Notes under the pieces: model-generated
Databases searched by the model: none
What the model was told of the DNA's origin: nothing
What the model saw: only the letters and a program-made list of their open reading frames with translations
Source: Toxonevra muliebris
Lineage: Eukaryota; Arthropoda; Insecta; Diptera; Pallopteridae
Reading direction: 5' to 3'
Assembly: GCA_963691655.1 (NCBI GenBank)
Contig: OY829328.1
Location: 86,680,400-86,744,399, forward strand
DNA: 64,000 nucleotides
Shown here: piece by piece, positions 13,101 through 23,770 of the stretch
Numbering within the stretch: the first letter of the stretch is position 1
Layout: every line of letters starts with the position of its first letter
Program-made: the position numbers and the translations under genes

Positions 13101-13622
13101 TTCCAGCACCGCTTCGTTTTGCCAGAATTTAAAAAGACCGATTTTTAAGTTAGGTATCTGGAATCATGCCGAGGTCTCCTGGCCATATGGTGGTATATAC
13201 CGCAGCTTCTGCGTTGTAGCCATTTCCGAATTATGGTCAATACAGTGGAAAAAGCTGAGAAAATTGACCAAAATTCCAGCACCGCTTCGTTTTGCCAGAA
13301 TTTAAAAAGAGCGATTTTTAAATTAGGTACCTGGAATTATGCCGAGGTCTACTGGCCATGTGGTGGTATATACCGCAGCTTCTGCGTTGTAGCCATTTCC
13401 GAATTATGGTCAATACAGTGGAAAAAGCTGAGAAAATTGACCAAAATTCCAGCACCGCTTCGTTTTGCCAGAATTTAAAAAGAGCGATTTTTAAGTTAGG
13501 TACCTGGAATCATGGCGAGGTCTGCTGGCCATATGGTGGTATATACCGCAGCTTCTGCGTTGTAGCCATTTCCGAATTATGGCCAATACAGTGGAAAAAG
13601 CTGAGAGAATTGACCAAAATTC
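4187..13622 (+). repeat. 173-bp satellite DNA array, about 54 monomers
   Basis: Tandem monomers of exactly 173 bp. Equivalent positions recur at multiples of 173 from 4410 to 13358 with no net indel across at least 51 units. Each monomer has a KpnI site in GGTACC, the segment CTTCTGCGTTGTAGCCATTT, and usually a 10-bp perfect palindrome GGTATATACC. Monomers differ by scattered substitutions (GGAATCATGG, TTAAATTATG or GGAATTATG after GGTACC; TTGACC, TTTACC or TTGTCC before AAAATTCC). A rare variant (GGTATATGCC with GGAGTTATG) recurs at 6224, 7435 and 8819, showing higher-order duplications of 7 and 8 monomers. The first unit is truncated and diverged, and the last ends at ATTGACCAAAATTC. Confidence 0.98.
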
Positions 13623-16600
13623 GCCAACAAAAAATAAAATTTTAAAAATATTTCAGAACACAAAGCTGGGATTCGAACTCGAGTCACACCAAAATGTTCT
13701 TGTTTTCATAACTTTATCGACACACCAAACGATTTCGCCTACTACTACTACTTAAAGCCGGTGGAATTTACCATATTGGTTATACTTAAAAATATCACCC
13801 AAAGCTTTATTTGTACAAAAGCTTTTGGATATACCTAAATAAAACTAAATGCCTTACAAAACCAATGCACATTTTTCACTATTCTTTAGTCTTTCAGTAT
13901 AATTTTATAAAATGGAGCAGTATATTTGTGAAAAATATATGAAATATAGCTAAACCAGATTTGAGCTCAAGAAAAGATTTCGACGACAGCCTCGATTTTT
14001 TTTCTAAGATACCATTTTATCCATTAAAAATAATTTTTACTATTTTTCGCCGTGAAAGCTTTATTTTCGCAATTCGCCCTGTTATGTTAATTATAGCAAT
14101 GTTATAACATAACAGAGACACTGTATTATGCTATGTTAAGTACGAATTCGCTCAGTTCTGAAATCGGTGCTAACTTCACATCAGTTTAAAAGAGAACTGA
14201 TGCAATTTCATATTCAGCAGAAAGCTTTCAAGAAGATACTGTAGAAAAGTCAGATTAGTTTATGCATTATTGGAGATTTGAAGAACTGTTGAATATTGTG
14301 GAAGAATGATAGCATCAATTCAAATTTCTATCTAGTTTGTTGCATTGTCTTCATGATTAATGAAAAATAGGTTCCTGAAGAAATATATACGATATTGGTG
14401 TTAGCTTTATCAAAACTGAATAAACTCAACTGATTTTGAAATTGATTTACCCCATCATATCCAATAGCCTTAGTAGCCTATTTGTAGTGTAGATTATCAT
14501 ATCAAAAGTCCGATTTCAACTCCTAGTTGACTTTGACTTAGGTTATGCAAATTCCTATGGAGGTAAATTTTACCATACGTGACTTAATATTAAATAAAGT
14601 CAATTTTAATTTACTTTTTTAATATTTCATGCACTCAATTTTAATTGCACCTACCATATATATTTTCTTTCAGTGTATTTCACTGGTATGTCTTTTGTGT
14701 TTACAAAATCATTTAAATTCTTCCAAAATTCTTTCAATTTCAACTTGTAAAATATCTGTTCGCACACAAAATTTTTTGCATTTTCCTCTTTTTTTGCTGC
14801 CATGCTATTTGCAGTTTATATTTTACGACTTTAATGGAATACATAAATTTTTGTTTTATCATATTTATAAATATATATGTATGTTATGTGCTGCAACCAA
14901 ATGTTTATCACATTTACTTGCACATCCAAAAAATGTCATTCATTTTCAGTTTGTTTTCGTTCTTGATCTCTTCTGTTCATGTACGGAGTGGGTGTATTTA
15001 TTATTTATAACACTGACCTAGTAGCCTTGTTTTGTCTGTGTTCTTGTAAAGAGATGTAAAGTTTGGTTTTTCTTTCAACAATTTTGACTCAAGAAATAAA
15101 TTCTTAGCCAACTCAGCACAGTGACATAAAATGGTATTTTAATCGTTTGAAATTAATAATTTTTAATTGAATGTTTACAAAAATCCGTCATTTGATGTTC
15201 TTCTTTTGGTTCTCTCATACTTTTTTTTTCTGTTAAAATTTCCCAATTTTCCCACTGGGATGGATTATTTAGTTCTCTACAAAGAACTTTTTCCTTGTAC
15301 AGAGAGAGAGAGAAGGAAGAGAGCAAGATCCATTGCAAGTGAGTAGAAGAGATACAAATTAAAACCAAGAAGTTTAAGAAGCACTGTTTTCTATAGAAAC
15401 AGTTTGAAATGCAGGCAATTTTCTATTAAGTGCCGAATTTATTTCATCACAATATTAAACCAATTTAACAACATGAACTAGAATAATTTTTTTTTCGAAA
15501 TGAGCTCGGCATAAATATTACAATGAGTTTGATATACATATTAATATATGTATCTAAATTATATCTATTGGGAATAGCATAAGAGTTCGAAACATGTAAA
15601 GAGATCATAATTATTTAACTAGCCAAATAAAAAATTTAAGTCATAAATATTTTTAACTACCAATTGTCATTAAGTTTAATATTTTTGGATTTTTTTTTTT
15701 TTTTTTTTTTTTGATTAAATTTGTATTTATTTTCGAAATTAAATAGTCTATTTGTCATTGTGTCACCCTGTAATTTAAATAATTAAGCCCATTAGAACGC
15801 AATATTACTAACAACAATAACATTGTATCTCATTAATCATAATCATAGTCAGCTGCCGAAATGAAAACCAGTTTTTGAAACTTTTTCTTCTTTGTTTTTT
15901 GGTTATTATCTTTTTACGTTGAATTCAAAATTACCTCAACTTTCGGCATTTTTGTGTTTATTGAAGAGCATAAAAAATAAACAAATAACAAGCACTCAAA
16001 GGAAAATGTTCGTATTATTGTTATAAGTCTAATATTTTGCTAAATATTTTAGTGTTTATGATTAATGCAAGAGAAAGAATGGTCATGATTATTGATGCTC
16101 CTTTAGCTTGGAATAGAAGTTATCCAAGTGATATTTTAATGCTGTCTAAAAAAGGAATAATTCATCCATGAGGTTTTGAAAAACTTCATAGTTTCAGATT
16201 TTTGAGTAAAATTTGAACTCAATTTTCCTTTTTTATAAGGTCTGTCTTACACAATACATGAGACAAAAGCCAAAAGAAAAAATCCAAAATTTCCTCAAAA
16301 TCGATTGAAAAATTTAAATAACACACAATTGTTGTAAACTTTAAAGTACAAATTTAAGCAAAATTGGTCTAACCAATCCTTTCAGACAACATATAGTATT
16401 ATGTCTCATATCGCATTTATGTTAATTTATTTCTATTACTTTAAAATATTCAAACTTTCAAAACCGTGGGGGCATTAAAAATATTTTTTTATATTGTGTA
16501 ATTCTATTTATTTTCCGGCTTTAACATTTCTTTTAATATTTTATGAAAATATTTCGTTAGGTGTAAATATGTACAAGTATTTTTGGCGGAAATAATTGTT

Positions 16601-16750
16601 GTAAAATTTTAAATCAATTAAAGCTGATGTAACTGCAATTAATAGTAAATATTCTCACTATTGAGAATTTAAGATACGCTCAATAAAAAATATTAGTAGA
16701 ATAAATAAATGGTTACCTTGATATAAAGTTAAAGGAACAACATAAGTATA
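13623..16750. other. Non-coding AT-rich DNA right of the satellite
   Basis: No supportable gene. A B-box-like AGTTCGAATCC lies on the minus strand at 13669-13679, just outside the satellite, without a convincing A box or anticodon loop. A hairpin with 11-bp perfect arms (CTGTTATGTTA and TAACATAACAG) lies near 14089-14126. A GA-rich run lies at 15300-15330 and a 22-base T-run at 15691-15712. The longest open frame (14629-15021, 130 codons) is of AT-rich, low-complexity composition with no domain. Confidence 0.4.
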
Positions 16751-16779
16751 GTTCATTACCAAAAAGTTGGTTTTTATAA

Positions 16780-17230
16780 GCCTGTGAACAGACACGACAT
16801 TGTACCTCTCACTTTGCTTTCAATTAACCAATCACAATCGATCGTTATCAATTCTCTCAATATGAGCAGAGATAGAGCTATCAGGTAAGTTGAAACAAAC
16901 TATCAACATCAATACATTCGATTGAATGATGGAGAAACACGACTATTTCTTTTGCCTCGTTATCACTGTCACTGTCATATCCAATGCCAGAGAGAGAGAA
17001 GGGGAGAAATTTCTAAAACGAAATTGAAAACATGTTTGGTAAGTTCTACTGAATTTGATATAGTTAAAACCAGGCCCTAGCTATAAGGTTTAAGTAATGA
17101 ATATCCATTATTCCCTATACTCCTGAATGTAGAACATCAGTGGTGATAGCAGAAAGCTTCAGAGCTGTCGAGAGCTCTACATAACTCGAGAACTAATAAA
17201 GAACATTTGTTGAAAAAAGTCGCAAATTAC
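16780..17230. repeat. Dispersed repeat remnant related to 61690-61930
   Basis: The order GAGAGAGAGA, then TGAATTTGATATAGT, then ACCAGGC, then AGAACATCA and a GAGCTC block is repeated in the same order at 61735-61860, with intervening divergence. This suggests an old dispersed element whose ends I cannot define. Confidence 0.35.
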
Positions 17231-19110
17231 AGCAGTATAGTTAGGTAGATAGCTGACTGTTTTCATTTGCAATATGGAAACACAAGTAGTTCATAAATGG
17301 ATAAACTTATACTGCAGGATTTTATATGAGATATATAATTAAATCTAACAATTTTTACAAGGTTTAAGCGCTGGCTTTATAACAATCGTTAAAGCAGTTA
17401 ATATTTTGTATCTAATTTCAAGACCAATTAAAACGTATGTAGTAAATAAAATTTAAATTTCCATTCCACGTAATTTCTAGGTTGATTTTAAAAGTTATGC
17501 AGAAATTCAATTTAGAATCAAGCCACGTTTACCAGCTCTCTTTCGAAAAAAAAGAAGAATCAAAAAAATAAATGAATAAAGAAGAAGTCTACTATTACTA
17601 CTAACCGGCGATTAAAGAATTTTGACAAATAAAAAACGGTGACGCTATAATTAATGTTTGACTGTTTTAAACTTCTTACTGCATATTCTCTTTGAGTATA
17701 CATATTTTTTTCAATAAATAAATCATAAAAACACCGCTCTAATTATATAAATATTACTTAATTTTCACAATAAAATAAATCATTGAAAAGTAAAAACACA
17801 TGCCAAAAATCACCCTCGCACCAACTTCCCCCAATAGCTCTTTGCTACGCTCAATCGAAAAAAAAATTAAAAAATCATTTTCTTAAAATAAAATATTAAC
17901 AGTTTATTTTATTAAATATAAATCATAATAATTTAGCATGAAATGCCAAGTGATACTTTTACCTCATTTGATTGCTATTTTATATTTCAATTTAAAAAAA
18001 TGTATTTACCTAAAAACAATTTTTTAAAAAACTGAAATTTATTCAAAAATAAACACGATTTACGCATTCATGCGCATAAAAACCAATATTTATGTTATTA
18101 GAAAGAAAAAACAATAAATAATAATAAATAAAGTAAGTGTGTGTTAAGAAAAGTGTTGAGACTTTAAAGTTTTCAAATTTAATTTAAACATTTAAAAATT
18201 GTTTTCCTTTTTACAAAAAACAAAATCTTAATTTTACAAAAATATAATAAATATATATAATTTTAATTTTTTTTTTTATTTTAAATTCACTTTTTGTTTC
18301 ATTTACATACATATGAAATTTATTTTTAAAAATTAACTCATTCATTTTAATTTATGCGTTGATTAAGTATTTTAAGGCTTATATTCATTTTCACATTTAA
18401 TATTATTCATTTGCATAGATACATTCATTATTTATTATATTTCTATGTATAAAATATTTAAATTGAAAAATTTGTCAACCGTTCTTTTTGAAAATTTCTT
18501 TCTTTTCACATATTTTTCTCACTCATTTCGAGGTGATTCTCATTTCCACGAATCTTAATATTAAGTATTATTAATTGTTTTTCACGCGCTTTCTTTGCTA
18601 TTTATTCTCTAGAGTCTTCCCAGATACGCCTTCGTATTCAAATCGATCTTCAATGTCAGCATTTTGAAAAATATTGTTAATAGTTTTTGATCAGTGTTGG
18701 AAAGTGCATTGCAGTTTTATATTTAATACATTATAGCATTCTTCAAAATTTATCCAGAAGTTGTTTTATAAATGGCACTTTCTGTATACAAATATCTTGG
18801 CTTATGAGTATTTTAAGGACATTTGCTTGAATATCTCTGAACACTTATATAATCCTGAAAATAAAAGTCAGTCAGACAAAGAAAAAATAGACTGTCTGAG
18901 GAGCATCGGCTTTGTAAACTCTAGAGAATGGTTGTTCAAGTCTAAGGACATACCATTTTAAATAAAGAAATTCAGAAAATAGAAATAAAAAACTACTTGT
19001 TAAAAATTACAATAAATAATATCACCCTCCAAAAATCATGAAAACAGTTTACATGACAAAGTCCCAACTCCACTTTTTAAAAGGATAAGAGTGATAGAAG
19101 TGTAGCTACA
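17231..19110. other. Non-coding AT-rich DNA
   Basis: Very AT-rich with many A- and T-runs and no splice-supported exon. The open frame 18761-18961 (66 codons) lacks a recognisable domain and a coding-like context. A small related gene cannot be excluded, but nothing supports one. Confidence 0.3.
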
Positions 19111-19112
19111 TA

Positions 19113-20328
19113 CAGTGCCGGTCATATCATTTGCAACCAAAATGACTCCTTAAGCTCACCAAAATAATTTTTACCAAAAATATTTTTTAATTCAAAACGA
19201 AGTGTATTTATTGCCATTTATTATAAAAAAATTAAAAGTACAATATTATGTTGCAAATAAAAAAAGAAAGGAGTAATATTACATTAAAATATGAATTGAA
19301 GAGGTCAAAACATTTACAACTAGAAAAGATTAATGTGAAAATTGAAGAAAAATCGAAAAAGTTTTCAAAACTTTGTCGCATATTCTTTATTAGCGATCAC
19401 TGTTGCACATCTACGTGGCATTGGCTCTATTAAATGTTTCGTCTGATCGATTTGAGCTCGCTTCCATTGCTTTTGAACATTCTCATACAGATCCTCCATG
19501 TTTCTTGATCGTTTCATGCCAATCTTTTGCTTCACGACCATCCAATGTCTCTCAATTGGGCTTAAATTGAAAGGGGGACAAATAGTTTATCTCGAAAAGA
19601 AATTTTTAAAAAATATTTAATACACAAGTCGACGATTTCGCGAATTGTTAACAGCGTTATCGCTGATCTGAGTCATAGAGGTGGAAGACCTCGCTAATGA
19701 AATCACAAAATTAATGAAAGTAAATCAGAAAGTGAAACTGAAAGATGTAAAAAGTACACTTTAGTTGGATATATCATTATCGACAATCAAGCGACAACTT
19801 GACTCTAAGAAAAATCGCTTAACTCATTTAAAATTCAATCATAATGTACAACTTCTCATTTGTCCAGAACAGTCATCCAATCTAAACTCAATGGAAAAAC
19901 ATTAGATGCTCGTGAAGCGATAAAATGGCACGAAACGTTAAAGAAACTTGGAGGATCTGTATGAGGATGTTCAAAAGCAATGGAAGCAAGCTCAAATCGA
20001 TCAGGCGAAACACGTAGATCTGCAACAGTGATCACTAATAAAGAATATGCAACAAAGTTTTGAAAACTTTTTCGATTTTTCTTCAATTTTCACATTAACT
20101 TTTTCTATTTGCAAATGTTTTGACCTCTTCAATTCAGACTTTAATGTAATATTACTTCTTTCTGTTTTTATTTGCAACATAATATTAAACTTTTAATTTT
20201 TTATTATAAATGGCAATAAATACACTTTGTTTTGAATAAAAAATATTTTTTGTAAAATTATTTTAGTGAGCTTAAGAATTCATTTAAAGTGCAAGTGATT
20301 TTGGTTGCAAATGATATGACCGGCACTG
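19113..20328. mobile_element. Fold-back Tc1-like element with long inverted arms
   Basis: The ends are CAGTGCCGGTCATATCATTT (19113) and its exact reverse complement ending at 20328, with TA on the left and a mutated TT on the right. The symmetry does not stop at a short TIR: 19113-19570 and about 19865-20328 are homologous inverted arms of about 460 bp with small indels. Each arm carries the transposase C-terminal region (left arm, minus strand, reads NLSPIERHWMVVK; right arm, plus strand, reads NLNSMEKH). The loop (19571-19864) carries an RGGRPR motif at about 19678, as in Tc1 N-terminal DNA-binding domains. The middle of the gene is gone and stops are present, so it is inactive. Confidence 0.8.
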
Positions 20329-21483
20329 TTTATGCAAAATTTCTTTCGATGAAATATAAAAATTTGTCGCATAGCAGTTAAATGAAATCATATAAATAAA
20401 GGATATGCTTGAACAAATTAATATATAAAAGCTTTACAATCATCTTACAGGGAATCCTATAAATATCCAGAAATATGTAATATCATTCAGCATGAAACTA
20501 TTGTAACCGAGAAATATCTTTAAATGAAAAGATATGAGAACTAAGCCACATACTGATAACAAATAATGTAATTTTTGTCACCACAAATATATACCATATA
20601 AAATCTATGAAAATTATTCGTTTTCTATACCAAGCAGCATCAATATATGTATAAAATATACAATGGACGAAAACGAAAGCAAAAATATTGAGAAAAGTAC
20701 AGCAAAGTAAATCTCAATGTATTTATTATGAAAACAGCTGATGGCAACAAAACAAAAATAAAAAAAAATAAAAATTCAAAAAAAATATCAACATCACACA
20801 CAAGTTATAGCAATATCGTCATCATTCTTATAGTAGCAACAGCAACATCAACAGTGATGCTTATGATACAGAGACGTGCTCGAAAAAATTTTATTTAATG
20901 GGGTTTGAGTATAAAATGGAAATGGTTTGGGGCTACAGTATGTTTCGCATAAAATGGAAGTTGGGTTCAGGAAAACCAAAGACTAGAACAGAATCTGTCA
21001 ATAGATTTATGTTAGATATTTTTGAAACCTCTAACCTAAATTGCAAAATTGTCACAAAATATATTTACTATAATATTCGAATTCCGCTTTTAAAATACTA
21101 TGTACTTTTTAATTAACAAATTTTTTTCTTAGATTTGAAAACGGAGAATTATTTAAGTTTTGTTCAAAAACATACTTCTAAAGGCCCGAATTTGATAAAA
21201 TTATTCTGGTTTCTCAATTAATTTGGAGCAAATTAAAATTACACAACATCTAAGTCTCGAAAATATTACGGCATTCTTTTTTTTATCTTTTATATATTTT
21301 ACCAAAATCATTTTCAAATTTGTTGCAACATTATGGTAAGATTTTGTGAGTTTTTTTCTTCAGACATTGACTATTGATATTAAATCATTCAACCATCAGA
21401 TTTTTCTAAAATGATTTCAGAGCTTAAGTCCGTCCACTCTTATCCATAATATCCAGTCAATTTTAAATTTCCTCACTGAGTTC
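20329..21483. other. Non-coding region upstream of the K2P gene
   Basis: AT-rich, with no gene or element recognised. The short open frame 20898-21116 has no domain. It may hold regulatory sequence for form A, but none is identifiable by eye. Confidence 0.3.
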
Positions 21484-21513
21484 AAATCTAGGACCACCAT
21501 AGGTCCTAGATTT
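21484..21513. repeat. 12-bp perfect hairpin
   Basis: AAATCTAGGACC and GGTCCTAGATTT are perfect inverted copies separated by six bases. The right arm overlaps the first copy of the 21-bp direct repeat (21507-21527) that borders the 151-bp insert. Confidence 0.7.
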
Positions 21514-21527
21514 GGCTATAGGAAATG

Positions 21528-21678
21528 TTTCTTCGTTAAAAGGGTTTCCATTGAATCCATAGATCTCCGAGGGGAAGAGTAGTGAAAACTTTAACACCCT
21601 TCCGAGTTGAATCAGAATATTCAGCAGAAGTTTCTAACGAAAGGACATTGAAAATGCCTTACCCAAAAATGCAATGAA
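21528..21678. mobile_element. 151-bp repeat, copy 1, with 21-bp flanking direct repeats
   Basis: Identical over all 151 bases to 23620-23770. It is flanked by perfect 21-bp direct repeats at 21507-21527 and 21679-21699 (TAGATTTGGCTATAGG followed by AAATG). This looks like a target-site duplication of retroposon length. No poly(A) tail, TIR, or Pol III box is obvious, so the mechanism is unclear. It could be a retroposed short RNA or a templated repair insertion. Confidence 0.6.
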
Positions 21679-22081
21679 TAGATTTGGCTATAGGAAATGA
21701 CCGAGTTCAAGCTACTTACTGGTTACTTGAGATTATCGAATTAGTTGTAATTCTTATTGAACAACCCGAGAGGGGAAATTTCTGAAAAATTTAAAGATTT
21801 TATTACAATAAATTTTGGTGCTGCCAAGCCACAACTGGTTTTCTCTAATCTCTTGCAAACTTTTACATCAACTCTCTTGAAAAACAGCTTCTCTTTAACC
21901 CTTCTTTGATATGATTTTTTTATGAAACACACTGTATTTTTAGAGGAGAAATCTTTATCGCTGGTCTTTGTTGATACAGCAGGAATCACACAAACATTCA
22001 CGCACTCCCGCTCTTCTTTTCTATCTACGCCTCTGAGCCATGAGATACAACATAGAACGACAGTGGCGATGGCAACTAGTT

Positions 22082-22115
22082 TCAGTTTGAATTTATATGA
22101 AGAACGAGACGGACG
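22082..22115 (+). promoter_or_regulatory. Inr + DPE core promoter for K2P form A
   Basis: TCAGTT (22082-22087) matches the arthropod Initiator TCAKTY with A+1 at 22084. GGACG at 22111-22115 matches the DPE consensus RGWYV at exactly +28 to +32. No TATA box lies at -30, as is usual for DPE promoters. The start codon of exon A1 follows 446 bp downstream. The match is seen in the sequence; use as the transcription start is inferred. Confidence 0.55.
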
Positions 22116-22529
22116 GAAGCGAAGACCACCCTCGCTAAATGCGGGCTAGGAAAAAAAAGATTAACGCAAACGGAAAAAACGTAAAAATTAAATAAAAAAA
22201 TATATAATAAAAATTACCAAAAAACAACAAAATTAAAAAAAAAAAAAAGAAAAGTTAAAATACTAAGCAATTGTGCAGAATTGTGAAATATAAATAAATA
22301 ATTTATTTTTTTCTCAAAATCAAAATATTGTAGAAAAAAATAAAAATTATATAAAAAAAAGTGAAGAAAAAAAAAATATTTTAGAAAAAAGGCATTTATA
22401 TTTTTCGTTTAAAAAGTAAAAGAAAAAATGTTAACAAAATTAATTTAAATTTAATGAAAGCGTAAAAAATTCAATAATATCAATACCTTCCACTAAAGAA
22501 ATAGATACACAAAACTTCAAGATTTAAAA

Positions 22530-22929
22530 ATGTCACAATCTGCAACGCCGCCGCCTTCGCGCCGCGCGCATCGTCCACCACGCATTAACATTAAGAATCT
22601 CAATCCAAATGCTTCGATGATGGGCTCAATGCCTCCTACAGCGCAACTTTATACCGCCCAAACAAATAACACCATGCCCGGTTCGGTTGCTGGTCAACCA
22701 TATTGGCCGAATTATGCAAATCCATTTGCTGCTGGCAATTTCATGGCTAAAGGATTTGAAGGTTTCGTTGATTTCACCAAGTCGGGCATGAGCTTTGGCG
22801 AAAAATTCACCTTTGGATTGTATAATAAATTTAGTAAATGGTCAAAAAAATGGTTCACGCATATGTTTCTGCTATTCGTGATAACGTTGTACAGTGTGGG
22901 AGGCGCTTTCCTATTTGTAGCCATTGAGG
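22530..22929 (+). CDS. K2P channel, form A exon 1 (N-terminus, TM1)
   Basis: First coding exon of the shorter form of a two-pore potassium channel. It encodes residues 1-133 plus one base. The ATG follows an A-rich leader and no earlier in-frame start is evident. Residues 1-107 are cytoplasmic, basic at the N-terminus (PPPSRRAHRPPR) and rich in Pro, Asn and Gly. TM1 is about residues 110-132 and ends FVAIEG at the splice. The donor is GAGG|GTAAGT in phase 1. Joining exons A1-A2-A3 to the shared exon 48934-49961 gives 1,677 coding bases, 558 residues, with no stop. The Drosophila genome has eleven K2P genes; I cannot say which is the ortholog. The Inr/DPE promoter at 22084 fits this exon. Confidence 0.9.
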
Positions 22930-23099
22930 GTAAGTTTTTAATTAATGGTGAAGTGGTGATGAGAAGAAAAATGTGCTAAAACTAACGAAACTATCATTAG
23001 TGCTGTCATGATTTGAAATTTATCTTATGTAAAAATATCTCAAAAATTCGAAATTATTAAAATAATGTCGACAGACATTGGATTATATCAAAGGTTGAA

Positions 23100-23540
23100 T
23101 ATGTTTTGTGTCATTAACCCGGCCTTTTATGGTTTGGTATCTGGTCTGAATGATATGATTTTTGATCTTCTTTTAATTCGAATTTTGTTTGGAATTCTGG
23201 CCTTTTTATGATCACAACTTTGATTTGTTTGTTTTCTTTTTTTTTATTTAAATTTTTTATCTGAATTTTAATTTAATTTTTGTGATCTTCTTTTGGTCTG
23301 AGTTATGATCTGAATTTTGAGTCTTAATTTAGTTTGAGATTTATTCTGATTTTTGGTCTGAATTTTGGATCGATTTTGGCTCTGAATTTCGGTCTGATTT
23401 ATTGACATATATTGATCAGAATTTTAATCTAAATTTTTTAAAAATTTCAATATTTTTTTCTGAATTTGGTTTGAATTTTGATGTGATTTTGGTCAGATTT
23501 GTGGTCCAAATTTAGTTTGAATTTTGGTTTGTTATTTATC
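23100..23540 (+). repeat. Degenerate short tandem repeat (TTTTGGTCTGAA-like)
   Basis: A run of loosely repeated units around TTTTGGTCTGAATTTTGG: GGTCTGAA, GGTCTGAG, GATCTGAA, GTTTGGAA, GGTCTGAT and similar recur about every 14-30 bases. It is too diverged for a clean period and looks like an old minisatellite. Confidence 0.6.
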
Positions 23541-23619
23541 TTAGCTAAATCGGCCTTCCTGAAGCCCTTATCTTAGATCTGTCACTAGTTCCACGGAGTG
23601 GATGATAAATATCTAAATG

Positions 23620-23770
23620 TTTCTTCGTTAAAAGGGTTTCCATTGAATCCATAGATCTCCGAGGGGAAGAGTAGTGAAAACTTTAACACCCTTCCGAGTT
23701 GAATCAGAATATTCAGCAGAAGTTTCTAACGAAAGGACATTGAAAATGCCTTACCCAAAAATGCAATGAA
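23620..23770. repeat. 151-bp repeat, copy 2
   Basis: Identical to 21528-21678 in the same orientation, 2,092 bp downstream, with exon A1 and its promoter between them. No flanking direct repeat is seen here beyond a shared AAATG on the left side. Confidence 0.95.

Noticed and set aside
4187..13622. CRISPR array
   Set aside because: The units are contiguous 173-bp monomers without unique spacers, in a eukaryotic setting.
4410..13645. Some fifty overlapping open frames of 77-119 codons reading MANTVEKAEK / MWWYIPQLL
   Set aside because: They are frame-shifted translations of the 173-bp satellite. The period is not a multiple of three, so each frame ends in the next monomer. No promoter, splice or coding constraint is seen.
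13669..13740. Possible tRNA gene on the minus strand right of the satellite
   Set aside because: The B box is good, but no A box at tRNA spacing and no U33 anticodon loop were found.
14629..15021. 130-codon open frame
   Set aside because: AT-rich, Cys/Phe/Leu-biased and without domain, splice or promoter context; fits chance in AT-rich DNA.
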